Assembly: GCF_009905535.1 (NCBI RefSeq)
Contig: NZ_JAAALA010000006.1
Span: 1-64,000, forward strand
Length of the DNA stretch: 64,000 nt
Direction of reading: 5' to 3'
DNA from: Caulobacter sp. SLTY
Lineage (GTDB): Bacteria > Pseudomonadota > Alphaproteobacteria > Caulobacterales > Caulobacteraceae
Shown: one piece after another, positions 36,977 to 44,837 of the stretch
How positions within the stretch are numbered: position 1 is the first letter of the stretch
How the letters are laid out: each line of letters begins with the position of its first letter
Translations under genes and position numbers: made by a program
Notes under the pieces: generated by a model
The model's database searches: none
What the model was told of the DNA's origin: nothing
Seen by the model: only the letters and a program-made list of their open reading frames with translations

Positions 36977-37322
36977 GTCGGTCTCTCGGGTTTTGTGGCC
37001 CGGGCCCGACGCGCGCAATGGGGATACAAAAAACCCCTCCGGAGCGTCGGGCTCGGGAGGGGGCGGCTGAGATTTCAGGGTGTCTGAATCCTCTAGGCGA
37101 ATTCCTCGCGAGCGCAGGCGGCCATGCGACCGCCAAAGGCGGACGGCACAGACGTGCATTGGGTGAGGAATTTGCGGTTCACGGGTACTGGCTCTCAGGT
37201 GCGGCCCGGATGGGCCGAGTGGCGGATGGGTATTCCGGGTCGCACGGGAGGTCAACCCGCGGGGGAACGCTGTTTGACGGTGTTGCTCAAAATCCTCCCT
37301 CCCCGAAAGAGAGGGACCGGAC
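36977..37322 (-). promoter_or_regulatory. Structured leader between lysC and the MATE gene
   Basis: This 346-base gap contains several inverted repeats in the sense of the MATE gene: an 11-base stem at 37098-37108 with 37165-37175 enclosing smaller hairpins, a GGCCC/GGGCC hairpin near 37202-37215, and at the end an intrinsic terminator (37028-37062). No known riboswitch class was recognised. It may be a lysC 3' UTR, a riboswitch or attenuator for the MATE gene, or a small RNA. Confidence 0.5.
37028..37062 (-). terminator. Strong intrinsic terminator upstream of the MATE gene
   Basis: An 11-base-pair stem (37034-37040 and 37042-37045 with 37051-37054 and 37056-37062) plus a run of six Us (A-run 37028-37033) on the minus strand. 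It lies 260 bases after lysC and about 52 bases before the MATE start codon. Confidence 0.85.
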
Positions 37323-38570
37323 TTAAAGCTGATCCAGCCCGTAGGCCGCGTGGAGCGCCCGGACGGCCAGTTCGGTGTAGGCGCTCTCAATCAGCACGCT
37401 GATCTTGATCTCCGAGGTGGAGATCACCTGGATGTTGACCCCCTTGTCAGCCAGGGCCTTGAACATGGTCTTGGCGACGCCGGCGTGGCTGCGCATGCCG
37501 ACGCCGATGACCGACACCTTGGCGACGTCCTCGTCCAGCACTGCGCCCTCGAAGCCGAGTTCGGCCTGCAGGCCGTTGACGACCTCCATGGCGCGGGCGC
37601 CGTCACGCTTGCCGACGGTGAACTCCATGTTGGCGGTGTCGGCCGTGCGGGCGTGCGCCTGAACGATCATGTCGACGTTGACGTTGGCATCCGCCAGCGC
37701 CCCGAAGATGCGCGAGCTGACCCCCGGGGTGTCGGGCAGGCCGAACAGGGTGACCTTGGCCTCGTCGCGGCTGTAGGCCACGCCGCTCACGATCCGCTTT
37801 TCCACGATATCCTCCTCGTCGCAGAGGATGGTCCCCTGCCCCGGCGCTTCGCCCGGTTCGACAAAACTCGACAGCACCCGCACCGGCACCTTGTGGGCCA
37901 TGGCCATTTCGACCGAGCGGGTCTGCAAAACCTTGGCCCCCAGCGAGGCCATCTCCAGCATTTCCTCGTAGGAAATGCGGGCCAGCCGCCGGGCCTTGCT
38001 CTCGATGCGGGGGTCGGTGGTGTAGACCCCGTCCACGTCGGTGTAGATGTCGCACGCCGCGCCCAGTGAGGCGGCGATGGCCACCGCGCTGGTGTCCGAG
38101 CCGCCCCGGCCCAGGGTGGCGATGCGGCCGTCCTTGGTGACGCCCTGGAAGCCGGCGATGACCGCGATCTCGCCGCCGTCCATCGCCGCACCAAGCGCTT
38201 CGGACGGGATCTCCTCGATCCGCGAGCGGCCGTGGGCGTCGTCGGCGATGATCGGGATCTGCCAGCCCATCCAGGAGCGGGCGCGAAGGCCCATGTTGCG
38301 CAGGGTCATGGCCAGCAGGCCGGCGGTCACCTGTTCGCCGCTGGCCACCACCACGTCGTATTCGTCATCCGAGGGCGTGAGGCCCTGGGCCGCCGCCCCG
38401 GCCCCATCGGTCCAGGCCACCAGCTCGTTGGTCTTGCCGGCCATGGCTGAGACCACCACGGCGACGTTCTTGCCGGTCGCCGCCTCGGCCGCCACCAGCC
38501 GGCCCACCCGGCGGATGCGCTCCAGGTCGGCCACCGAGGTGCCGCCGAACTTCATGACCAGCCGTGACAA
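37323..38570 (-). CDS. lysC: Aspartate kinase
   Basis: Catalyses the first step from aspartate to lysine, threonine, methionine and diaminopimelate. The 415-residue protein starts LVMKFGGTSVADLERIRRVG, has GRGGSDTSAVAIAASLGA and DVDGVYTTDPR in the kinase domain, and two ACT domains at the C terminus (VTLFGLPDTPGVSSRIFGAL; VSVIGVGMRSHAGVAKTMFK) for feedback control. No ATG is available near the start; I prefer TTG at 38570 (SRLVMKFGG), with GGGGA 7 bases upstream, over TTG at 38588. It is divergent from ubiG, a common alphaproteobacterial arrangement. Confidence 0.95.
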   Translation of the reverse strand: MSRLVMKFGGTSVADLERIRRVGRLVAAEAATGKNVAVVVSAMAGKTNELVAWTDGAGAAAQGLTPSDDEYDVVVASGEQVTAGLLAMTLRNMGLRARSWMGWQIPIIADDAHGRSRIEEIPSEALGAAMDGGEIAVIAGFQGVTKDGRIATLGRGGSDTSAVAIAASLGAACDIYTDVDGVYTTDPRIESKARRLARISYEEMLEMASLGAKVLQTRSVEMAMAHKVPVRVLSSFVEPGEAPGQGTILCDEEDIVEKRIVSGVAYSRDEAKVTLFGLPDTPGVSSRIFGALADANVNVDMIVQAHARTADTANMEFTVGKRDGARAMEVVNGLQAELGFEGAVLDEDVAKVSVIGVGMRSHAGVAKTMFKALADKGVNIQVISTSEIKISVLIESAYTELAVRALHAAYGLDQL

Positions 38571-38738
38571 GCCGCGATCCCCGAACAACGAGACAATTCT
38601 TGCCCCGCACGGGGACGAAACCTCGTATTCCGCGCAAGGAGCCGCCTTCTAGCGGCCGATGCGCGGCGCCGCAATGCGCGGATCGTCAAATTGCCATGCA
38701 GACGGGACAAGCCGCCTGGTCAGCACTAGATATGAGCC

Positions 38739-39497
38739 ATGGACAGCGCCGCCCCCACCCTGACCCACAGCATAGATCCGGAAGACGTCGAACGCTTCTC
38801 GCGCATCGCCGCCGAGTGGTGGGACCCGAAGGGCAAGTTCGCCCCGCTGCATAAGTTCAACCCTGTCCGCCTGGCCTTCATCCGCGACCTGGCGCTCAGC
38901 CATTTCAACCGCGACGGCGCCGCGCGCCGGCCGTTCGAGGGCCTGCGGCTGCTCGACATCGGCTGCGGTGGCGGCCTGCTCAGCGAGCCGATGAGCCGGC
39001 TGGGCTTTTCGGTGATGGGGGTCGACGCCTCGCCGCGCAACATCGGCACGGCCAGCACGCATGCGACCGAACAGGGCCTGACCATCGACTATCGCGCCAG
39101 CACCGCCGAACAGCTGGAGGCCGATGGCGCGGGTCCCTTCGACGTGATCCTCAACATGGAGGTGATCGAGCATGTCGCCGATCCGGGCGAGTTCCTGCGC
39201 ACCTGCGCCCGGCTGCTGGCCCCCGGCGGGGTGATGATCGTCGCCACCCTCAACCGCACGCTCAAGGCGCTCGCTTTGGCAAAAGTCGGGGCCGAGTATG
39301 TGCTGCGCTGGGTCCCGGCCGGCACCCACGACTGGAACAAGTTCCTCAAGCCCGAGGAGCTGCGGAGCTTCCTGGAAGGCCATCCCTTCGACATCGAGGG
39401 ACCGTTCGGGGTCAGCTACAACCCCATCACCGGCCGCTGGGACCGCACCTCGGACAGCGACATCAACTACATGATGACCGTCACGCGCGGCACTTGA
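38739..39497 (+). CDS. ubiG: Ubiquinone biosynthesis O-methyltransferase
   Basis: A 252-residue class I SAM methyltransferase: [20 protein letters not shown] and the SAM motif [20 protein letters not shown], then [15 protein letters not shown] and the diagnostic [14 protein letters not shown]. UbiG performs both O-methylations of the ubiquinone ring, at the membrane surface. It stands alone, divergent from lysC. Confidence 0.96.
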   Translation: MDSAAPTLTHSIDPEDVERFSRIAAEWWDPKGKFAPLHKFNPVRLAFIRDLALSHFNRDGAARRPFEGLRLLDIGCGGGLLSEPMSRLGFSVMGVDASPRNIGTASTHATEQGLTIDYRASTAEQLEADGAGPFDVILNMEVIEHVADPGEFLRTCARLLAPGGVMIVATLNRTLKALALAKVGAEYVLRWVPAGTHDWNKFLKPEELRSFLEGHPFDIEGPFGVSYNPITGRWDRTSDSDINYMMTVTRGT

Positions 39498-39592
39498 GCG
39501 TGAGCCGCGTCACGGTCGGCGCCCGACGCCCGGCCTAACGTCAGGCCTCGAAGACGGAACAAGGCGAAACCGGACAGGGACTTCCCCGAGCC

Positions 39593-40024
39593 CTAGTTCA
39601 ACTCTTCCTTCTTCGGGGGTGCGGGCGGCAGGGGGGCCACTCGCACCCCATCTTCCACCAGGGCCTTGACCTCCTTGGGGCTGGCCTCGCCGTAGATGCC
39701 GCGTTCCTCGCTCTTGCCCTCGTGGATGGCGCGGGCCTCCTTGGCGAACGCATCCCCGACATAGTCGAAGTTCTGTTCGACATGGACGCGGACGGCCTGT
39801 TGGGCCTGCATCATCATCTCGCGCATCTGCGGGGCGATGTCGGCGCCGCCGCGGTTCTTCGTGCCGGCCACGGCGGGGGCCATGATCTGCTTGCGCACAT
39901 TGCCCGATCCGCAGGCCGGGCACTCGAGCAGCCCCCGCGCCGCCTGATCATCGAAGTCGGCGGACGCGCCGAACCAGCCTTCGAACTCGTGGCCGGCGTC
40001 GCAGGCGAGCGCGTATTTGATCAC
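39593..40024 (-). CDS. DUF1178 family zinc-ribbon protein
   Basis: A 143-residue protein with the DUF1178 opening MIKYALACDAGHEFEGWFGA and CPACGSGNVRKQIMAPAV; Cys8, Cys35 and Cys38 with His12 could bind zinc. Function is unknown. It is the last gene of the comF-grxC-nitrilase-DUF1178 operon; its start overlaps the nitrilase stop by 4 bases, and this pairing with a glutaredoxin and a Nit-type amidase is conserved in alphaproteobacteria as I know it. Confidence 0.9.
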   Translation of the reverse strand: MIKYALACDAGHEFEGWFGASADFDDQAARGLLECPACGSGNVRKQIMAPAVAGTKNRGGADIAPQMREMMMQAQQAVRVHVEQNFDYVGDAFAKEARAIHEGKSEERGIYGEASPKEVKALVEDGVRVAPLPPAPPKKEELN

Positions 40025-40848
40025 AGGGCCGGTCCGGTAAAGTCGCGGGCGTTCTTCAGCGCCGGGATGGCGGCGCGGGCCTTGTCGGCCAGGGCCGGAT
40101 CGATATCGACAAGCAGCACGCCGGGCTCATCGTGGTCGAGCGTCCCCAGCACCTCGCCCCAGGGGCCGACGGCGATCGAGTGGCCCCAGGTGCCTCGGCC
40201 ATCCTCATGGAAACCGCCCTGGGCGGCGGCCAGGATGAAGCTGCCGGTCTCGATGGCGCGGGCGCGGAGCAGGATTTCCCAGTGCGCCTCGCCGGTCGGG
40301 CGGGTGAAGGCCGCGGGCACGGTGATCACCTTCACCTCGGCCCGCGCCAGGGCGCGGTAGAGGGCGGCAAAGCGCATGTCGTAGCAGATGGTCAGGCCGA
40401 GCGGGCCGAACGGCGTCTGCGCCGCCACCGCCCGGTCGCCGGGGGCGTAGACCTCCGACTCCCGCGCCGTCTCGCCGGTCGGCAGGTCGACGTCGAACAT
40501 GTGCAGCTTGTCATAAGTCGCAACCACCGCGCCGTCCGGCCCCACCAGCATCTGCCGGTTGGCCGCCTGGCCGTCCGCGCGGCGCACAAGGGCCGAGCCG
40601 ATGGAGAGCCAGACGCCCAGCTCCCGCGCCAGATCCCGCAGGCCCAGCACCACCGGATCCTCCTCGGCGGTCTTCAGCAGCGGCAGCAGAGTCTCCCGAT
40701 GCTTCTGGAGGATGTTGGTCCCCTCCGGCGTGACGATCAGCAGGGCGCCGCCGGCCGCCGCCTCGCGCACCAGCGGCGCGACATGGGCCAATGCGGCCTC
40801 GTGCGTCGCGGGCGTGCGGGTCTGGACCAGGGCGGCGCGGAAGCTCAT
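40021..40848 (-). CDS. Carbon-nitrogen hydrolase (Nit/deaminated-glutathione amidase-like)
   Basis: A 275-residue nitrilase-superfamily enzyme with the catalytic Glu-Lys-Cys triad visible in TPEGTN (Glu near 41), YDKLHMFDVDLP (Lys near 115) and ICYDMRF (Cys near 153). The sequence fits the Nit1/Nit2 branch, whose members hydrolyse deaminated glutathione or omega-amides. Lying directly after glutaredoxin with a 4-base overlap supports a link to glutathione repair. Confidence 0.9.
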   Translation of the reverse strand: MSFRAALVQTRTPATHEAALAHVAPLVREAAAGGALLIVTPEGTNILQKHRETLLPLLKTAEEDPVVLGLRDLARELGVWLSIGSALVRRADGQAANRQMLVGPDGAVVATYDKLHMFDVDLPTGETARESEVYAPGDRAVAAQTPFGPLGLTICYDMRFAALYRALARAEVKVITVPAAFTRPTGEAHWEILLRARAIETGSFILAAAQGGFHEDGRGTWGHSIAVGPWGEVLGTLDHDEPGVLLVDIDPALADKARAAIPALKNARDFTGPAL

Positions 40849-41099
40849 GCCTCGAGCATCGCGTCCAGCTTGCCGGACCGGTCAAGGGCCAGCATGTCGT
40901 CGCAGCCGCCGATGTGTTTGTCGTCGATGAAGATCTGCGGGAAGGTGCTGCGGCCCGACCGCTGCATCATCTCCTGGCGCAGGGCGGGGTCCATGCCGGC
41001 CTCGATCTCTTCGAAGTCAGCCCCCTTCTCGTTCAGCAGTGCGACCGCCCGCGAGCAGTAGCCGCAGAAGGGACGGGTGTAGATGACGACCTTGGCCAT
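40845..41099 (-). CDS. grxC: Glutaredoxin 3
   Basis: An 84-residue dithiol glutaredoxin: VIYTRPFCGYCSRAVALLNE has the CxxC active site with Gly-Tyr in place of the usual Pro-Tyr, followed by TFPQIFIDDKHIGGCDDM, which binds glutathione. It reduces protein and small disulfides using glutathione. ATG 41099 is the natural start. It overlaps the nitrilase gene by 4 bases and follows comF by 59. Confidence 0.95.
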   Translation of the reverse strand: MAKVVIYTRPFCGYCSRAVALLNEKGADFEEIEAGMDPALRQEMMQRSGRSTFPQIFIDDKHIGGCDDMLALDRSGKLDAMLEA

Positions 41100-41158
41100 G
41101 GGTTCTCCGGTTTGCACCCTCCAGATAGGGGAGTTTCAGAGGGTTATGTAGTCCCTCC

Positions 41159-41932
41159 CTAACGGGTGTCGGTGGCCCTCTGTTTCACCCGCGCGATCAC
41201 AGCCAGACTTACGTCGGCGGCGCCGGCGCTTTTGAGCGCCCGCGCGCAGGCGTCTGCGGTGGCGCCGGTGGTCAGCACATCGTCGATCAGCAGGATGCGC
41301 CGGCCCTCGATCAGCCGCTTGCGACCTGGCGGTACGGTGAAGGCGCCGGCCACGTTGCGCCGCCGGCCGGAAGCGGAACGGCCGCCCTGGCTGGCCGTGG
41401 CGCGGGGACGGATTAAGGCGTCGGGCAGATAGGTCAGGCCGCTGTCGGCGGCGAGCCGGCGGGCCACCTCGGCGGCCTGGTTGTAGCGGCGCGACAGCAG
41501 GCGCCAGCGGTGCAGCGGCACGGGGACCACCGCGTCGGCCTCGGCGATCAGGGTGGCGCCGGCCCGCGACAGCCAGCGCGCGAAAAGCGGCGCGAGATCA
41601 GTGCGGTCGGCGTGCTTGAGCTGGAGGATCGGCTCGCGACTGTGCTCGTCATAGAGGCAGGCGGCGCGGGCCCGGCCGAACTGATGGGGCCTCGCCTCGC
41701 AGGCCGGGCAGCGGCCGGGCGTCTCATACTCGGTCGGCATGCCGCAGCCGTCACAGACGGGCTCTTCGACGAACTGGATGCGAGACCACGCCTCCGCCGA
41801 CAGTCCGCCGGTGAGGGCCGGGGAACCGTCCAGCGCCGTCGGCGGCAGAATGAGGTCGAGCAGGCGACGGCCGAATGCTTTAAAGCCCGGGCCGAGCAGA
41901 AGACGCCTTGCCTGGACTTCCCTGACCGCCAT
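41159..41932 (-). CDS. ComF family phosphoribosyltransferase-like protein
   Basis: A 257-residue ComF-type protein: an N-terminal four-cysteine zinc finger (CDGCGMP and CPACEARPHQFG) and a C-terminal type I phosphoribosyltransferase fold with RRILLIDDVLTTGATADACA. ComF assists DNA uptake during natural transformation in competent bacteria; in others the role is unclear. Its ATG (41932) overlaps the ATG of the opposing methyltransferase gene (41931) by two bases. Confidence 0.92.
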   Translation of the reverse strand: MAVREVQARRLLLGPGFKAFGRRLLDLILPPTALDGSPALTGGLSAEAWSRIQFVEEPVCDGCGMPTEYETPGRCPACEARPHQFGRARAACLYDEHSREPILQLKHADRTDLAPLFARWLSRAGATLIAEADAVVPVPLHRWRLLSRRYNQAAEVARRLAADSGLTYLPDALIRPRATASQGGRSASGRRRNVAGAFTVPPGRKRLIEGRRILLIDDVLTTGATADACARALKSAGAADVSLAVIARVKQRATDTR

Positions 41933-42842
41933 GACCGCCCCGCCCCTGCTGTTCGATCGCGCTCTGCATCGCCGGCGACTGGACCGCGCCGCCAGCGGCT
42001 ACCATCACGCCGGTTTCCTCAAGGCGCGCGCCGCCGGCGACATCGTCCAGCGGCTGGAAGCCATCATGCGGCGGTTTCCCACCGCCGTCGACCTGGGGGC
42101 CCGCAACGGCGCCTTTCGCGCGGCGCTCGCCGTCAGCGACGCGGCGGAGAAGATCGACCTGCTGATCGAGACCGACCTGTCGGGGCGTATGCTGGCCGGG
42201 CGGACCGGTCCCCGTCTGGTGGCCGACGAGGAGCGTCTGCCCTTCGCGGCCGAGAGCCTGGACTTGGCGGTCTCCAGCCTGGCGCTGCACTGGACCAACG
42301 ACCTGGTCGGCGCCCTGGTCCAGGTGCGCCGGGCGCTGAAGCCGGACGGCCTGTTCATCGGCGCCTTCCTGGGCGGGGCGACCCTGACCGAGCTGCGCCA
42401 GTGCCTTCTGGAAGCGGAGACCGAACTGGCCGGCGGGGCGGGTCTGCGCGTCTCGCCCTTCGCCGACGGTTTCGATGGGGCCGGGCTGTTGCAGCGCGCC
42501 GGCTTCGCGCTGCCGGTCAGCGACGTGGACCGGGTAACCGTCCGCTATTCCCACCCGCTGTCGCTGTTGCGCGACCTGCGGGCCATGGGCGAGACCAATG
42601 TGCTGTTCGAACGGCCCCGCGGGCCGCTGACCCGCCGGCTGCTCTTTCGCGCATTGGAGCTCTACGGACAGCGGTTCGCCGAGCCGGACGGCAAGGTCAC
42701 CGCCAGTTTCGAGATCATCACGGTCACCGGCTGGGCCCCGCACGACAGCCAGCAGAGGCCCCTGAAGCCCGGCAGCGCCAAGGCCCGCCTCGCCGACGCC
42801 TTGAGGACGACGGAGCATAGCGCTGGGGAAAAGCCAGGTTAG
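41931..42842 (+). CDS. Class I SAM-dependent methyltransferase (BioC/NDUFAF5-like)
   Basis: A 303-residue protein. It opens LLFDRALHRRRLDRAASGYH, with AVDLGARNGAFRAAL as the SAM motif and LDLAVSSLALHWTNDLVGAL downstream. The sequence resembles the NDUFAF5 group, which in mitochondria hydroxylates an arginine of a complex I subunit, and BioC-like enzymes. Which activity applies cannot be told. The start codon overlaps that of divergent comF; the end overlaps the pilin gene by 4 bases. Confidence 0.85.
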   Translation: MTAPPLLFDRALHRRRLDRAASGYHHAGFLKARAAGDIVQRLEAIMRRFPTAVDLGARNGAFRAALAVSDAAEKIDLLIETDLSGRMLAGRTGPRLVADEERLPFAAESLDLAVSSLALHWTNDLVGALVQVRRALKPDGLFIGAFLGGATLTELRQCLLEAETELAGGAGLRVSPFADGFDGAGLLQRAGFALPVSDVDRVTVRYSHPLSLLRDLRAMGETNVLFERPRGPLTRRLLFRALELYGQRFAEPDGKVTASFEIITVTGWAPHDSQQRPLKPGSAKARLADALRTTEHSAGEKPG

Positions 42843-43081
42843 ATCGCCGCGTCGATCGCGGCCGACACCGATTCCATCACGCCGGTGGTCTTGTTGCCGA
42901 AGACGGTCACCGATGTGACGATCACCAGGAAGATCAGGGCGGCGATCAGGCCATACTCGATGGCGGTCGCGCCGTTCTCGTCACGCCAGAAGCGCTTCAG
43001 AGCAGATCGCAGAGCCAGGCGACCAGCGGCAGGTCCGCCGGCGGCATCGGGTACTGCGACATCTGGTTGGGCTTTACCCAC
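42839..43081 (-). CDS. Flp/Fap-type pilin
   Basis: A type IVb prepilin: FWRDENGATAIEYGLIAALI contains the CpaA-type peptidase site (cleavage after the Gly, with Glu at +5), followed by a hydrophobic helix and a short tail. Mature pilins polymerise into Tad/Flp pili for adhesion. The only canonical start (ATG 43081) makes a 37-residue leader lying inside mutT; a CTG at 43000, overlapping the mutT stop, would give a usual 10-residue leader beginning LKRFWRDENG. No tad assembly genes are in the window. Confidence 0.85.
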   Translation of the reverse strand: MGKAQPDVAVPDAAGGPAAGRLALRSALKRFWRDENGATAIEYGLIAALIFLVIVTSVTVFGNKTTGVMESVSAAIDAAI

Positions 43082-43404
43082 GCCAACGCCTCATGCTCGC
43101 GCGCGGTGACAACCCCGTCCCAGCGCCTCAGCAGATACAATGGCATGAGTAGGTGAAACGAATCGTAACCGTGGGATGCGAAGACGAACGGCGCCAGGCA
43201 GGCGGCCTTGACGTCGATGTCCAGCTCTTCCTTCAGCTCGCGGATCAGGCAGGCCTCCGGCGTCTCCCCCGCCTCCACCTTGCCGCCCGGAAACTCCCAC
43301 AGCCCGGCCAGCTGCTTGCCCTTGGGCCGCTGACAGATCAGCACCCGGCCGTCGGCGTCGACCAGGGCCGCGGCGGCGACCAGGACGATTGTCTTGTCGG
43401 TCAT
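42997..43404 (-). CDS. mutT: 8-oxo-dGTP diphosphatase, Nudix family
   Basis: A 135-residue MutT-type enzyme: Nudix box in GGKVEAGETPEACLIRELKE then ELDI. It starts VLVAAAALVDADGRVLICQR, and the WEFPGGK segment is diagnostic of MutT. It sanitises the nucleotide pool by hydrolysing 8-oxo-dGTP. Its ATG overlaps the argJ stop (TGATG), so it is translationally coupled in the PPIase-argJ-mutT operon. Confidence 0.94.
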   Translation of the reverse strand: MTDKTIVLVAAAALVDADGRVLICQRPKGKQLAGLWEFPGGKVEAGETPEACLIRELKEELDIDVKAACLAPFVFASHGYDSFHLLMPLYLLRRWDGVVTAREHEALAWVKPNQMSQYPMPPADLPLVAWLCDLL

Positions 43405-44837
43405 CAGCTTCGGTAGTCGCCGTTGATCGCCACGTACTGCTTGGTCAGGTCGCAGGTCCAGATCACCGCGTGGCCCCGGCCGACCCCGACATCGACGCTG
43501 ACCTCCAGTTCCTGCTTCTTCATGTAGGCGCTCATCTTCGCCTCGCTGTAGTCGGCCGCTACCATGCCGTCTTGCGCGGCGACCAGCTTGCCGAAGCGGA
43601 CGCTCATCTTCTCGCGGTTGACCGGCTCGTCGGCGCGGCCGACGGCCATGACGATGCGGCCCCAGTTGGCGTCCTCACCGGCAAAAGCGGTTTTCACCAG
43701 CGGGCTCTCTGCCACCGTCCGGGCGATCTTGCGGGCCGAGGCGTGGCTCTCAGCGCCGGTAACGTTGATCTTGACGAACTTGCTGGCGCCCTCGCCGTCG
43801 CGGACCAGCTGCAGGGCCAGGTCGAGCAACACCCCTTCCAGCTTCTCGCGGAAATCGGCCAGGCGCTTGTCGCCGGCCCGGTGAATCTTCGGCGCGCCCG
43901 ACTGGCCTGTGGCGAACAGCAGCAGGGTGTCGTTGGTCGATCGGTCGCCGTCCACCGTCACCGCGTTGAAGGTGTTGCGCACATAGAGGCTGACCAGCGT
44001 CTGCAAGGCGCCTGGGGCAATATCGGCGTCGGTGGCCACGAAGGCCAGCATGGTCGCCATGTCCGGCGCGATCATGCCCGAGCCCTTGGCGATGCCGGCG
44101 ATCCGCACCTTGACCCCGTCGATCTCGGCGACGGCCTGCGCCCCCTTCGGGAAGGTGTCGGTAGTCATGATGGCGCCGGCCGCCTCGGCCCAGCCGTCGG
44201 CGTGGAGCCTGCCTTCGACCTCGGCCAGGCGGGCGGTGATCTTGGCGTCGTCCAGCACCACGCCGATCACGCCGGTCGAGGCCATCATCACGTCGCGTTG
44301 GCGGCAGTCGAACCGCTTGCCGGCGGCGGTGGCCACGCGGCGCACGGCGTCGGCGCCGGGCTTGCCGGTGAAGCTGTTGGCGCAGCCGGCGTTGACCACC
44401 AGCACCCGCACGTCGGCGCCCTTGCTGGCGACCAGCTGGCGCTTGCACCAGTCGACCGGGGCCGAGCCGACGCCGTGGCGGGTGAAGACCCCGGCGGCGT
44501 TAGTTCCCTCGGCGAAGCGCATGACCAGCAGGTCTTCGCGCTCATGCTTGTAGAAGCCGGCCCGGGCAGTGGCGATCTCCACCCCGGCGACGGGGGCGAT
44601 CTTCGGGAACGGCACGGCCAAAGGCGAGACGGCCAGACCGGGTTTGCCCGGCGCGGCGGCCGGCGCCTCGGCGACGGGTTCGCCGTCTTTCGGCGACCGC
44701 TTCTGAGTAGCGCGCTTGATCGCCGACGCCAGCGGGTCGAGCGCCCGTTCGACGGCGTGGCCGACGATCTCCGCCGGCTTGGCGGCGGCCTCCAACAGTT
44801 CCTTGGCGGCTGAGGTTTTGGTCGGCTTGCGGGTCAT
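43404..44837 (-). CDS. argJ: Bifunctional glutamate N-acetyltransferase/amino-acid acetyltransferase (ornithine acetyltransferase)
   Basis: ArgJ transfers acetyl from N-acetylornithine to glutamate in arginine synthesis. The self-cleavage site is in GSGMIAPDMATMLAF (between Ala and Thr, giving alpha and beta chains). At 477 residues it is longer than the usual 400-410: the first 65 residues are a Lys/Ala/Pro-rich extension (KELLEAAAKPAEIVGHAVER and a Pro/Ala linker) before SPLAVPFPKIAPVAGVE. The start overlaps the upstream gene by ATGA, supporting the long form. Confidence 0.95.
   Translation of the reverse strand: MTRKPTKTSAAKELLEAAAKPAEIVGHAVERALDPLASAIKRATQKRSPKDGEPVAEAPAAAPGKPGLAVSPLAVPFPKIAPVAGVEIATARAGFYKHEREDLLVMRFAEGTNAAGVFTRHGVGSAPVDWCKRQLVASKGADVRVLVVNAGCANSFTGKPGADAVRRVATAAGKRFDCRQRDVMMASTGVIGVVLDDAKITARLAEVEGRLHADGWAEAAGAIMTTDTFPKGAQAVAEIDGVKVRIAGIAKGSGMIAPDMATMLAFVATDADIAPGALQTLVSLYVRNTFNAVTVDGDRSTNDTLLLFATGQSGAPKIHRAGDKRLADFREKLEGVLLDLALQLVRDGEGASKFVKINVTGAESHASARKIARTVAESPLVKTAFAGEDANWGRIVMAVGRADEPVNREKMSVRFGKLVAAQDGMVAADYSEAKMSAYMKKQELEVSVDVGVGRGHAVIWTCDLTKQYVAINGDYRS

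Noticed and set aside
36977..37322. FMN, cobalamin, TPP or guanidine riboswitch upstream of the MATE gene
   Set aside because: I compared the known consensus boxes by eye on both strands and found only loose resemblance; reported as an unclassified structured region instead.
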